From positions 1-64,000 of the forward strand of contig CAJTXA010000002.1 in NCBI GenBank assembly GCA_910579865.1: a stretch of DNA of 64,000 nt, given 5' to 3'. Below the pieces are notes generated by a model. It saw nothing but the letters and a program-made list of their open reading frames with translations. It ran no database searches and was not told where the DNA came from. Both the position numbers and the translations under genes were made by a program. How positions within the stretch are numbered: position 1 is the stretch's first letter; every line of letters begins with the position of its first letter. Below, one piece after another: positions 42,918 to 50,933 of the stretch. This stretch comes from an uncultured Lachnospiraceae bacterium. GTDB lineage: Bacteria; Bacillota; Clostridia; Lachnospirales; Lachnospiraceae.

Positions 42918-44117
42918 ATGATGGATAATTTAGAACGTATGAGAAGATGGAGACTGATACTTGGCTCAGAAAGCAGTGAACAGTTTAATCGTATGAGTGA
43001 TGGGAAAGGAACTGTACTTTCAAAGGAACAAGAATTAATGGATCAGGCTTTGGCTTCAATTTATAATAACTCTGCATCAGGTGGTTTTGGCGGAAACGGA
43101 AAAGAGGGCGGAAAAGGACCTTCGAATCCTCAGATTACAAAATGGCTAGGAGATGTTCGGAGTTTATTTGATAAGGATTTAGTAAAGATTGTGCAAGCGG
43201 ATGCGATGGAACGGTGCGGGTTAAAACAGCTTTTATTTGAACCAGAATTATTAGAGAGTATTGAGCCAGATGTTAGCCTTGCTTCTACAATTTTGATGTT
43301 AAAGGATCAGATACCAAAACGCTCAAAAGAAAGTGTACGACTTTTTATTCAAAAGATTGTAGAAGAGATTAATAAACTTTTAGAAGCAGATATTCGAAGG
43401 GCGGTAACAGCGGCAATTAATAAAAAGAATCATTCTCCAATTCCTTCAGCGGCTGCGCTTGATTATAAGATGACAATTCGAAGAAATTTGAAAAATTATA
43501 ATCGGGAACTTCAGACAATTATACCAGAACATTTTTACTTTTTTGATCGGACAACAGTATCAGCTTCTAGGCAGTGGCATGTAATATTGGATATAGATCA
43601 AAGTGGATCAATGGGAGAATCCGTTATTTATTCTTCGATTATGAGCTGTATTCTGGCCAGTATGTCTTCGATTCAAACACATGTAGTAGCATTTGATACA
43701 AATGTGGTAGATTTAACCGAGAAGTCGGATGATCCAGTGGATTTGCTTTTTGGGTTTCAGCTTGGCGGAGGAACCGATATTGATAAATCAGTGGCATATT
43801 GTGAAAGATTTGTAGAAAATCCAAAGAAAACGTTGTTTTTTTTAATTACGGATTTATATGAAGGAGGAAATCGGGCTTCTCTTTTACGGCGGCTAGGAGA
43901 ACTGAAAGACGCAGGGGTTACTGTGGTTTGTCTTTTGGCAATTGCAGATGGTGGAAAACCATATTATGATGTACAGATGGCAGAAAGGGTTGCTTCACTT
44001 AAAATTCCTTGTTTTGCTTGTAATCCGCAGATGCTGCCAGTACTTTTAGAACGAGCTTTTAAGGGACAAGATTTAGATAGTTTAAAGAAGGAATTTGAGA
44101 AGATTGGAAAGAAATAG
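42918..44117 (+). CDS. VWA domain protein (YehP/CoxE-like), MoxR partner
   Basis: The protein of about 399 residues has a helical N-terminal half with a Gly-rich stretch (GGFGGNGKEGGKG, about 55-67) and a C-terminal von Willebrand A domain from about 215. Its metal-binding MIDAS motif is complete: DIDQSGSMGES (DxSxS), GGGTDIDKS (Thr) and ITDLYEGG (Asp). VWA proteins of this type work with MoxR ATPases. It is the last gene of the operon and a strong terminator follows. Two adjacent ATGs (42918, 42921) are possible starts. Confidence 0.86.
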   Translation: MMDNLERMRRWRLILGSESSEQFNRMSDGKGTVLSKEQELMDQALASIYNNSASGGFGGNGKEGGKGPSNPQITKWLGDVRSLFDKDLVKIVQADAMERCGLKQLLFEPELLESIEPDVSLASTILMLKDQIPKRSKESVRLFIQKIVEEINKLLEADIRRAVTAAINKKNHSPIPSAAALDYKMTIRRNLKNYNRELQTIIPEHFYFFDRTTVSASRQWHVILDIDQSGSMGESVIYSSIMSCILASMSSIQTHVVAFDTNVVDLTEKSDDPVDLLFGFQLGGGTDIDKSVAYCERFVENPKKTLFFLITDLYEGGNRASLLRRLGELKDAGVTVVCLLAIADGGKPYYDVQMAERVASLKIPCFACNPQMLPVLLERAFKGQDLDSLKKEFEKIGKK

Positions 44118-44133
44118 ATAAAAGAAGTAGTAT

Positions 44134-44175
44134 TAGAGTATATAGAAATTGAAAATCTATATACTCTATTTTTTT
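44134..44175 (+). terminator. Terminator of the MoxR-VWA operon
   Basis: TAGAGTATATAGA pairs perfectly with TCTATATACTCTA around a nine-base loop and is followed by seven T. Confidence 0.92.
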
Positions 44176-44221
44176 ACAAGGAAAGAATATAAAAAGGTCT
44201 AATGATAGAAAAAAGAAGTGC

Positions 44222-44250
44222 TTTACAGAGTAAGGGAGATGCGATACAAT
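44222..44250 (+). promoter_or_regulatory. Sigma-A promoter of the ABC exporter gene
   Basis: TTTACA (44222-44227) and TACAAT (44245-44250) are 17 bases apart. The expected transcript start is at the base of a hairpin that begins at 44258. Confidence 0.65.
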
Positions 44251-44257
44251 AATTGGA

Positions 44258-44299
44258 ACGACATTTTGTCTGTAGGATAGCAGGTAGAATGTCGTTTTG
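44258..44299 (+). promoter_or_regulatory. Leader hairpin with a short T run (possible attenuator)
   Basis: ACGACATT (44258-44265) pairs with AATGTCGT (44288-44295) and TTTGTG follows. It would form the very 5' end of the exporter mRNA, 16 bases before the ribosome site. It may stop transcription early or stabilise the message. Confidence 0.45.
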
Positions 44300-44331
44300 T
44301 GACAGAATGGAGTTTAAGGAGGGAGAAAGAA

Positions 44332-46074
44332 ATGAAACAGGGCAAATGGAAGCGATTTTTTGGATATTATAAGCCGTATAAAGGAGTCTTTGCAGCAGAT
44401 TTATTTTTTGCATTTTTAGGGGCAGTAGTAACTTTGATTATTCCATTAATTGTTCGCTATATTACAGGGACAGTTTTGGAAAGGGAAGCTTCAGAGGCAT
44501 TACAGGCGATTATTCCGCTTGGAGCATTGATGATCGGACTTGTTATTTTGGAGTGTTATTGTAATTATTTTATTGCTTATTATGGGCATGTAATGGGAAC
44601 AAAGATGGAAGCAAATATGCGAAGTGAAATATTTGAGCATTATCAAAAGCTTTCTTTTTCATTTTATGATGAACAGAAAGTAGGACAGTTGATGTCTAGA
44701 GTAACAACAGACTTATTTGATATTAGTGAATTATTCCATCATGGGCCAGAGGATATTGTGATTTCTTTGATTAAACTGGTGGGTTCTTTTGGAATTCTTT
44801 TATCGGTAAATTGGAGGCTTGCTTTTACCGCATTTACTTTTATTCCGATTATGGTAGGATTTGCTGGATATTATAATATACAGATGAAAAGGGCATTTAA
44901 GCAGAACCGAGCTAGAATTGCAGATATAAATGCACAGATTGAAGATAATCTTTCTGGTATTCGAGTAGTAAAATCTTTTGCAAATGAGGAGATTGAAAAG
45001 GGAAAATTTGAAGTTGGAAATGAAAACTTTATTAAAAGCAAAAAAAATAGTTATCGTTATATGGGAATTTATCATGCTGGATTAGGTGCTTTTACCACAA
45101 TGATTCAAATTTTGGTGATTCTTGCGGGAGCAGTATTGATTGTAAAGGGAACCGTTACTGTTACCGATTTGGTGACTTTTTTACTTTATATTAATAATTT
45201 TACAGAACCAGTTAGAAAATTAATTAACTTTACAGAACAATTTCAAAATGGAGCATCTGGCTATGAACGATTTTTAGAAATTTTATCGGTAGAACCAGAT
45301 ATTCAGGATCGAAAAGGTGCAAAAGAAATGACAGAAGTACAAGGAAAAATTGTATTTGAACAAGTGTCATTTCACTATGAGGAACATACGGAAGAAGTGC
45401 TGCAAAAGATTGATTTAGAGGTAGAACCAGGGGAATATATTGCACTAGTAGGCTCCTCTGGGGCAGGGAAATCGACACTTTGCAGTTTGATTCCACGGTT
45501 TTATGAAGTTTCAGAAGGTGCGGTTAAAATTGATGGAGTAGATATACGAGATTTTACCATACGAAGTTTGCGAAAAAATATCGGAATTGTACAACAGGAT
45601 GTCTATTTGTTTGCTGGAAGTGTAATGGAAAATATCCGCTATGGAAGACCAGATGCCACAGAGGAAGAAGTAATTATGGCAGCTAAACATGCCAATGCGC
45701 ATGAATTTATTATGGGACTGCCAGATGGCTATCATACTTATATTGGACAAAGAGGAATCAAACTTTCTGGAGGACAAAAACAAAGACTATCGATTGCACG
45801 AGTATTTTTAAAGAATCCTCCTATTTTGATTTTTGATGAGGCAACTTCAGCACTAGATAATGAAAGTGAAAAAGTTGTGCAGGATTCTTTAGAACGGCTT
45901 GCTGCAAATCGAACCACTTTTGTAATTGCCCATCGTCTGTCTACCATTCGAAATGCAGGACGTATTTTGGTACTGACAGAAGAAGGAATTGTGGAAAGCG
46001 GAACCCATTTGGAATTGTTAGAGCAAGGCGGTGTTTATGCTGGACTTTACAATATGCAGTTTGAGGGAAGATAA
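44332..46074 (+). CDS. ABC exporter, fused membrane and ATPase domains
   Basis: The protein of about 580 residues has six membrane helices (about 15-310) and an ATPase with Walker A GSSGAGKS, signature LSGGQKQR and Walker B LIFDEATSALD; all catalytic residues are present. It is therefore likely to work as a homodimer, unlike the MarR-linked pair. Lipid A/drug-exporter (MsbA/LmrA-like) relatives move lipids, drugs or peptides; the substrate is not visible. AAGGAGGG 8 bases before ATG 44332 fixes the start; a GTG at 44299 is upstream of this site. It is monocistronic. Confidence 0.88.
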   Translation: MKQGKWKRFFGYYKPYKGVFAADLFFAFLGAVVTLIIPLIVRYITGTVLEREASEALQAIIPLGALMIGLVILECYCNYFIAYYGHVMGTKMEANMRSEIFEHYQKLSFSFYDEQKVGQLMSRVTTDLFDISELFHHGPEDIVISLIKLVGSFGILLSVNWRLAFTAFTFIPIMVGFAGYYNIQMKRAFKQNRARIADINAQIEDNLSGIRVVKSFANEEIEKGKFEVGNENFIKSKKNSYRYMGIYHAGLGAFTTMIQILVILAGAVLIVKGTVTVTDLVTFLLYINNFTEPVRKLINFTEQFQNGASGYERFLEILSVEPDIQDRKGAKEMTEVQGKIVFEQVSFHYEEHTEEVLQKIDLEVEPGEYIALVGSSGAGKSTLCSLIPRFYEVSEGAVKIDGVDIRDFTIRSLRKNIGIVQQDVYLFAGSVMENIRYGRPDATEEEVIMAAKHANAHEFIMGLPDGYHTYIGQRGIKLSGGQKQRLSIARVFLKNPPILIFDEATSALDNESEKVVQDSLERLAANRTTFVIAHRLSTIRNAGRILVLTEEGIVESGTHLELLEQGGVYAGLYNMQFEGR

Positions 46075-46139
46075 AAGAAATCCATTTATTTTTTTGTATA
46101 TTTTTATGGTTATTTTAGAAATAATTTATAGATAGCTAC

Positions 46140-46167
46140 TTGCATTTCAAAAGATGTGTGTTATAGT
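46140..46167 (+). promoter_or_regulatory. Sigma-A promoter before clpB
   Basis: TTGCAT (46140-46145), 16 bases, TATAGT (46162-46167). No CIRCE element and no clear CtsR tandem heptad was seen around it. Confidence 0.45.
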
Positions 46168-46230
46168 AATTATAGAACAACTAAAACAAAATATAAATTG
46201 GATAGAAGAAATTGAACAGGAGGACTGAGT

Positions 46231-48825
46231 ATGAACATTAGTAAATTTACACAAAAGTCAATCGAAGCAGTAAATGGCTGTGAGAAGCTTGCTTATGAGT
46301 ATGGAAATCAGGAGATTGACCAGGAGCATTTGCTTTATAGTCTTTTAACACAAGAGGACAGTTTGATTTTAAAGCTGGTAGAAAAGATGGAGATTCATAC
46401 GGAGTATTTTTTAAATCGTGTGAAAAAGGATTTAGAGAAAAAAGTAAAGGTTTCTGGTGGAAAACTTTATATTAGTAATTCCTTAAATCAGGTATTAGTT
46501 TCGGCTGAAGAGGAAGCAAAACAGATGGGAGATGAGTATGTTTCAGTTGAACATCTGGTGTTGTCTTTATTAAAACATCCAAATCGTGTAATAAAAGAAT
46601 TATTTCGGGAGTTTGGCATTACAAAAGAGCGATTTTTGCAGGCGCTTTCTACAGTACGAGGAAATCAAAGAGTCACCAGTGACAATCCAGAAGCTACGTA
46701 TGATACCTTAAATAAGTATGGACAGGATTTGGTGGAACGAGCTAGAAATCAGAAGTTGGATCCTGTAATTGGACGAGATGCAGAGATTCGAAATGTGGTA
46801 CGAATTCTTTCTAGAAAGACAAAAAATAATCCAGTTTTAATTGGAGAACCTGGAGTTGGTAAAACGGCTGCAGTAGAAGGATTGGCACAGAGAATTGTGC
46901 GTGGAGATGTACCAGAGGGCTTAAAAAATAAAAAGATCTTTGCATTGGATATGGGAGCATTAGTGGCAGGTGCAAAGTATCGGGGAGAATTTGAAGAGCG
47001 TTTAAAGGCAGTTTTGGAAGAAGTCAGAAAGAGTGAGGGAGAAATTATCTTATTTATTGATGAACTTCATCTAATTGTTGGAGCTGGCAAAACAGATGGT
47101 GCGATGGATGCTGGAAATATGTTAAAACCAATGTTAGCACGAGGAGAACTGCATTGTATTGGCGCAACAACATTAGACGAATATCGGCAGTATATTGAAA
47201 AGGATCCTGCATTGGAAAGACGGTTTCAGCCCGTGCTGGTAGATGAACCTACTGTAGAGGATACCATTTCTATTTTGCGTGGATTAAAGGAACGGTATGA
47301 AGTATTTCATGGAGTAAAGATAACAGATTCTGCATTGGTTTCTGCTGCTATTTTATCAAACCGCTATATTTCAGATCGTTTTTTGCCAGATAAGGCAATT
47401 GATTTAGTAGATGAAGCTTGTGCATTAGTAAAAACGGAGTTAGATTCCATGCCCGCAGAATTAGATGAGCTTTCCCGTAAGATTATGCAGTTAGAGATTG
47501 AGGAAGCAGCATTAAAAAAGGAAACAGATAAGTTAAGTCAAGATCGTTTAGCGGGACTTCAAAAAGAGCTGGCAGATTTGCGGGATGAGTTTAATGCAAT
47601 GAAAGCACAGTGGGATAATGAAAAGAATTCAGTAGAACGATTAAGTAAATTGCGTGAGGATATCGAAGAATTAAATAATCAAATTCAGATTGCACAAAGA
47701 GAGTATGACTTAAATAAGGCAGCAGAATTGCAGTATGGAAAACTGCCGGAACTAGAAAGACAGCTTGCAGCAGAGGAAGAAAAAGTAAAAAGTCAGGATT
47801 TATCTTTGGTGCATGAGGCAGTGACAGATGAGGAAATTTCTCGGATTATCTCTCGTTGGACAGGAATACCAGTTGCAAAACTGACAGAGAGTGAACGAAG
47901 TAAAACGTTACATTTGGATGAGGAACTGCATAAACGAGTGGTTGGACAGGATGAAGGAGTGACCAAAGTATCTGAGGCAATCATTCGTTCAAAGGCAGGA
48001 ATTAAAGATCCTTCCAAACCAATTGGATCATTTTTGTTTTTGGGTCCTACTGGAGTGGGAAAGACAGAATTAGCAAAAGCATTAGCACAGAGTTTGTTTG
48101 ATGATGAAAACAATATGGTTCGAATTGATATGTCAGAATATATGGAGAAATATTCGGTGTCTCGTCTGATTGGAGCGCCTCCAGGATATGTAGGATATGA
48201 AGAGGGTGGACAGCTTACAGAGGCAGTGCGAAGAAAACCATACTCGGTTGTACTGTTTGATGAGATAGAAAAGGCACATCCTGATGTATTTAATGTACTT
48301 TTACAGGTACTAGACGATGGACGTATTACTGATTCGCAAGGAAGAACCGTAGATTTTAAAAATACAATTTTGATTATGACTTCCAATATTGGTTCACAGT
48401 ATCTTTTAGATGGAATTGATCCAAATGGGGAGATTCGCAGTGAGGCTTCAGAATTGGTTATGGGAGATTTAAGAAATCATTTTCGGCCGGAATTTTTAAA
48501 TCGTTTGGATGAGATTATCTTATTTAAGCCTTTAAGAAAGACAGATATTGGACGAATTGTGGAATTGATGATGGTCGATTTAAATAAGAGACTAATTGAT
48601 CGGGAAGTTTCAATTCGCCTGACAAAAGAGGCGGAAGAGTGGATTGTAGAGGAGGCCTTTGATCCTGTTTATGGGGCAAGACCACTGCGGCGATATTTGC
48701 AAAAGACAGTAGAAACATTAGCTGCGAAATTGCTGCTTAGTGGGAAAGTGGAAGCAGGAGATGAAATTGTGATTTCAAAAGATGGAGAGAAATTGACTGC
48801 TTTTTCACAGAAATTAGGAGAATAA
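46231..48825 (+). CDS. clpB: ClpB disaggregase
   Basis: The 864-residue AAA+ protein has two Clp N-terminal repeats (about 1-145), a first ATPase module with GEPGVGKTA (about 207) and the DELH Walker B, the coiled-coil middle domain characteristic of ClpB (about 400-525), and a second ATPase module with GPTGVGKTEL (about 605) and DEIEKAHP. ClpB forms hexamers that pull proteins out of aggregates with DnaK. The long middle domain rules out ClpC or ClpA. AGGAGG lies before the start. It stands alone in this region. Confidence 0.95.
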   Translation: MNISKFTQKSIEAVNGCEKLAYEYGNQEIDQEHLLYSLLTQEDSLILKLVEKMEIHTEYFLNRVKKDLEKKVKVSGGKLYISNSLNQVLVSAEEEAKQMGDEYVSVEHLVLSLLKHPNRVIKELFREFGITKERFLQALSTVRGNQRVTSDNPEATYDTLNKYGQDLVERARNQKLDPVIGRDAEIRNVVRILSRKTKNNPVLIGEPGVGKTAAVEGLAQRIVRGDVPEGLKNKKIFALDMGALVAGAKYRGEFEERLKAVLEEVRKSEGEIILFIDELHLIVGAGKTDGAMDAGNMLKPMLARGELHCIGATTLDEYRQYIEKDPALERRFQPVLVDEPTVEDTISILRGLKERYEVFHGVKITDSALVSAAILSNRYISDRFLPDKAIDLVDEACALVKTELDSMPAELDELSRKIMQLEIEEAALKKETDKLSQDRLAGLQKELADLRDEFNAMKAQWDNEKNSVERLSKLREDIEELNNQIQIAQREYDLNKAAELQYGKLPELERQLAAEEEKVKSQDLSLVHEAVTDEEISRIISRWTGIPVAKLTESERSKTLHLDEELHKRVVGQDEGVTKVSEAIIRSKAGIKDPSKPIGSFLFLGPTGVGKTELAKALAQSLFDDENNMVRIDMSEYMEKYSVSRLIGAPPGYVGYEEGGQLTEAVRRKPYSVVLFDEIEKAHPDVFNVLLQVLDDGRITDSQGRTVDFKNTILIMTSNIGSQYLLDGIDPNGEIRSEASELVMGDLRNHFRPEFLNRLDEIILFKPLRKTDIGRIVELMMVDLNKRLIDREVSIRLTKEAEEWIVEEAFDPVYGARPLRRYLQKTVETLAAKLLLSGKVEAGDEIVISKDGEKLTAFSQKLGE

Positions 48826-48876
48826 GCTTGAGATTGTTACTATCTTAATATTTGTTGCTGAAAGTAAGAGTTTTGC

Positions 48877-48904
48877 TTGCATTATAGAAAGAGAAGTGTA
48901 TAAT
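48877..48904 (+). promoter_or_regulatory. Sigma-A promoter of the MATE gene
   Basis: TTGCAT (48877-48882) and TATAAT (48899-48904) are 16 bases apart, 43 bases before the start codon. Confidence 0.55.
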
Positions 48905-48947
48905 AGGAGTGTTAAAATAAGTACGATAAAATGTAAGGAGAACGATA

Positions 48948-50282
48948 ATGGAGTTGGATATGACACAGGGGAGTCCTGGAAAGTTAATTTTACGATTTAC
49001 CCTTCCTATTATTATTGGTAATGTATTTCAGCAGCTTTATAATATGGTAGATGCGATTATTGTAGGCCGGTTTGTTGGAAATCATGCCCTTGCTGCAGTT
49101 GGTGCGACTGGTACGATTATGTTTTTGATTTTGGGTTTTATGCAAGGGCTGACAACCGGATTTACGGTGTTGACTTCTCAGCGTTTCGGGGCTGGAGATG
49201 AATCTGGACTGAAACGAAGTGTAGGAAATGCAGCAATTTTATCCGTGATTGTTACAGTTTTGGCAACTGTAATAAGCTTAGTAGGAATGAAAGGGCTTCT
49301 GCAGCTGATGCAGACACCAGAGGATATCTTTGAGATGTCCTATACTTATATTAGCATTATTTGTTTTGGAATGTGGGCAAATATTCTTTACAATTTACTT
49401 GCTAGTTTGCTGCGGGCAGTTGGGAATAGTAAAGTGCCGCTTTACTTTTTGATTGTTTCGGCTGGTTTAAATGTAGTATTAGATTTGGTTTTAATTCTTG
49501 TGTTTCAGATGAAGGTAGCAGGAGCAGCTTGGGCTACTGTAATTGCACAAGGAGTATCTGGGATTTTATGTTTAATTTATATTGCAAAGAGAGTCCCAAT
49601 TCTTCATCCTAGAAAAGAGGAATGGAGACTGCACGAAATGGATTCGAAGAACCAAATTCGGATTGGTGTACCAATGGCTCTTCAATTTTCAATTACTGCA
49701 ATAGGTACAATTATTATTCAGACTGCCTTAAATTTGCTTGGCTCTACAGCAGTAGCAGCTTATACAGCAGCAGTAAAACTAGAACAGTTGATTACACAGC
49801 CTTTTTCCTCGATGGGACAGACAATGGCAACTTATTGCGGGCAAAATATGGGAAAACGAGATTTAGGCAGAATGAAAAAAGGTGTTCATACAGCAGAACT
49901 ATTTACGGTGGTTTATGCGATTGTAGGGGCATTGTTTATTATTTATATGGTGCCTTTTGGAGTAAGGTTGTTTGTAAGTGAGGAAATTGAACTGATCACC
50001 TCTTATGTCAGTATTTATATGAAGATCTGTGGGACGTTTTTTATTCCTTTGGGTCTGATCTTTGTCTACCGCAATGCGATGCAAGGAGCCGGATTTGGAT
50101 TTATGCCGATGATGGGTGGTGTTGTAGAATTAGCAGCAAGAGCAGTTGCAGCTTGGGTAGCAGTTCAAATGGGAAGTTTTACTGGGATTTGTCTTGGGAA
50201 TGTAGCAGCTTGGGTGGCAGCAGCGGTTTTTCTTTTTATAGCATATTGGTGGAGCCTTGGGAGAAAAAAAGAGTTTGCGTAA
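48948..50282 (+). CDS. MATE family multidrug exporter
   Basis: The 444-residue protein has about twelve membrane helices in two similar halves. The MATE start MTQGSPGKLILRFTLPIIIGNVFQQLYNMVD is typical, with DAIIVGRFVG following. MATE carriers expel cationic drugs or metabolites in exchange for sodium or protons. The terminator at 50378 follows. The downstream BlaI/M56 pair has its own promoter, and no link to this gene is evident. Confidence 0.92.
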   Translation: MELDMTQGSPGKLILRFTLPIIIGNVFQQLYNMVDAIIVGRFVGNHALAAVGATGTIMFLILGFMQGLTTGFTVLTSQRFGAGDESGLKRSVGNAAILSVIVTVLATVISLVGMKGLLQLMQTPEDIFEMSYTYISIICFGMWANILYNLLASLLRAVGNSKVPLYFLIVSAGLNVVLDLVLILVFQMKVAGAAWATVIAQGVSGILCLIYIAKRVPILHPRKEEWRLHEMDSKNQIRIGVPMALQFSITAIGTIIIQTALNLLGSTAVAAYTAAVKLEQLITQPFSSMGQTMATYCGQNMGKRDLGRMKKGVHTAELFTVVYAIVGALFIIYMVPFGVRLFVSEEIELITSYVSIYMKICGTFFIPLGLIFVYRNAMQGAGFGFMPMMGGVVELAARAVAAWVAVQMGSFTGICLGNVAAWVAAAVFLFIAYWWSLGRKKEFA

Positions 50283-50377
50283 TTCTTTTTATAGTATCTA
50301 TTACAATAGATCGGATTTGGTATTGTCTGATAAGAAATAAGAAATCACATGGAACGTAATGTATGAAAGGAAAAGCG

Positions 50378-50409
50378 AAAAAAGTGGGTAAAGTAAAGCC
50401 CACTTTTTT
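50378..50409 (+). terminator. Rho-independent terminator after the MATE gene
   Basis: AAAAAGTGGG pairs with CCCACTTTTT around a ten-base A-rich loop, ending in a T run. Confidence 0.9.
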
Positions 50410-50479
50410 GTTTCTGTATTCCATTTCCAAATGAGTTAGATGGGTATATTTCAGCTCTAAAGATTTGTTAGAAAGTATC

Positions 50480-50508
50480 TTGACAAAAGTATAACAAGAT
50501 GTTATTCT
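50480..50508 (+). promoter_or_regulatory. Sigma-A promoter of the second BlaI/M56 pair
   Basis: TTGACA (50480-50485) and TATTCT (50503-50508) are 17 bases apart. Operator copies lie in the spacer and just downstream. Confidence 0.7.
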
Positions 50509-50528
50509 TTAATTGTCAACAAGATGTT
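50491..50528. promoter_or_regulatory. Two BlaI-type operators
   Basis: ATAACA-AGA-TGTTAT (50491-50505) lies between the -35 and -10 and reaches the -10. AACA-AGA-TGTT (50518-50528) covers the region just after the transcription start. The two sites share CAAGATGTTAT and lie 27 bases apart centre to centre. The ACA...TGT dyad resembles known BlaI/MecI operators. Confidence 0.65.
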
Positions 50529-50549
50529 ATACATTAGGAGGAGAAAAAC

Positions 50550-50933
50550 ATGATACAACAAATATCGGATGCTGAACTTGAAATTATGAAAATTATATGG
50601 GGGAATCAGTCGAAGGTGACACTATTTCCCTATATTATGGATGAACTGGCAGCTAGGGGTAAGTCATGTCAAAAAAATACTTTAATTGTACTGTTGTCAC
50701 GACTAATGAACAAAGGTTTTTTAAGTGCTAAGAAAATCGGCCGGCGTAATGAATATACCACGCTTATTTCTGAAATGGAATACCAGACAGCGCAGACAAA
50801 AAACTTCTTGAATAAAATTTATGAGGGAAGTGCAAAAGGGTTAGTTTCTAATCTAATTATGGGTGATTTACTAGCAGACGAAGAATACGAGGAGTTAAAA
50901 GGGCTGTTAGAGAAAGGGAAAGAACAATCATGA
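50550..50933 (+). CDS. BlaI/MecI-type repressor (second pair)
   Basis: The 127-residue protein has the standard BlaI winged helix: ISDAELEIMKIIW at the start, then KNTLIVLLSRLMNKGFLSAKKIGRRNEY, and C-terminal dimer helices with NFLNKIYEGSAKGLVSNLI, the region that holds the cleavage site in homologues. It should bind the two operators in its own promoter. The stop overlaps the M56 gene start by four bases. No beta-lactamase gene adjoins. Confidence 0.92.
   Translation: MIQQISDAELEIMKIIWGNQSKVTLFPYIMDELAARGKSCQKNTLIVLLSRLMNKGFLSAKKIGRRNEYTTLISEMEYQTAQTKNFLNKIYEGSAKGLVSNLIMGDLLADEEYEELKGLLEKGKEQS

Noticed and set aside
44239..44280. Leader peptide MRYNNWNDILSVG before the ABC exporter
   Set aside because: The AAGGGAG directly abuts the ATG, leaving no spacing for initiation, and the predicted transcript start lies after it.
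46075..46230. CIRCE or CtsR control of clpB
   Set aside because: Neither the TTAGCACTC inverted repeat nor the tandem AGGTCAAA heptads are present; only a sigma-A-like promoter was seen.
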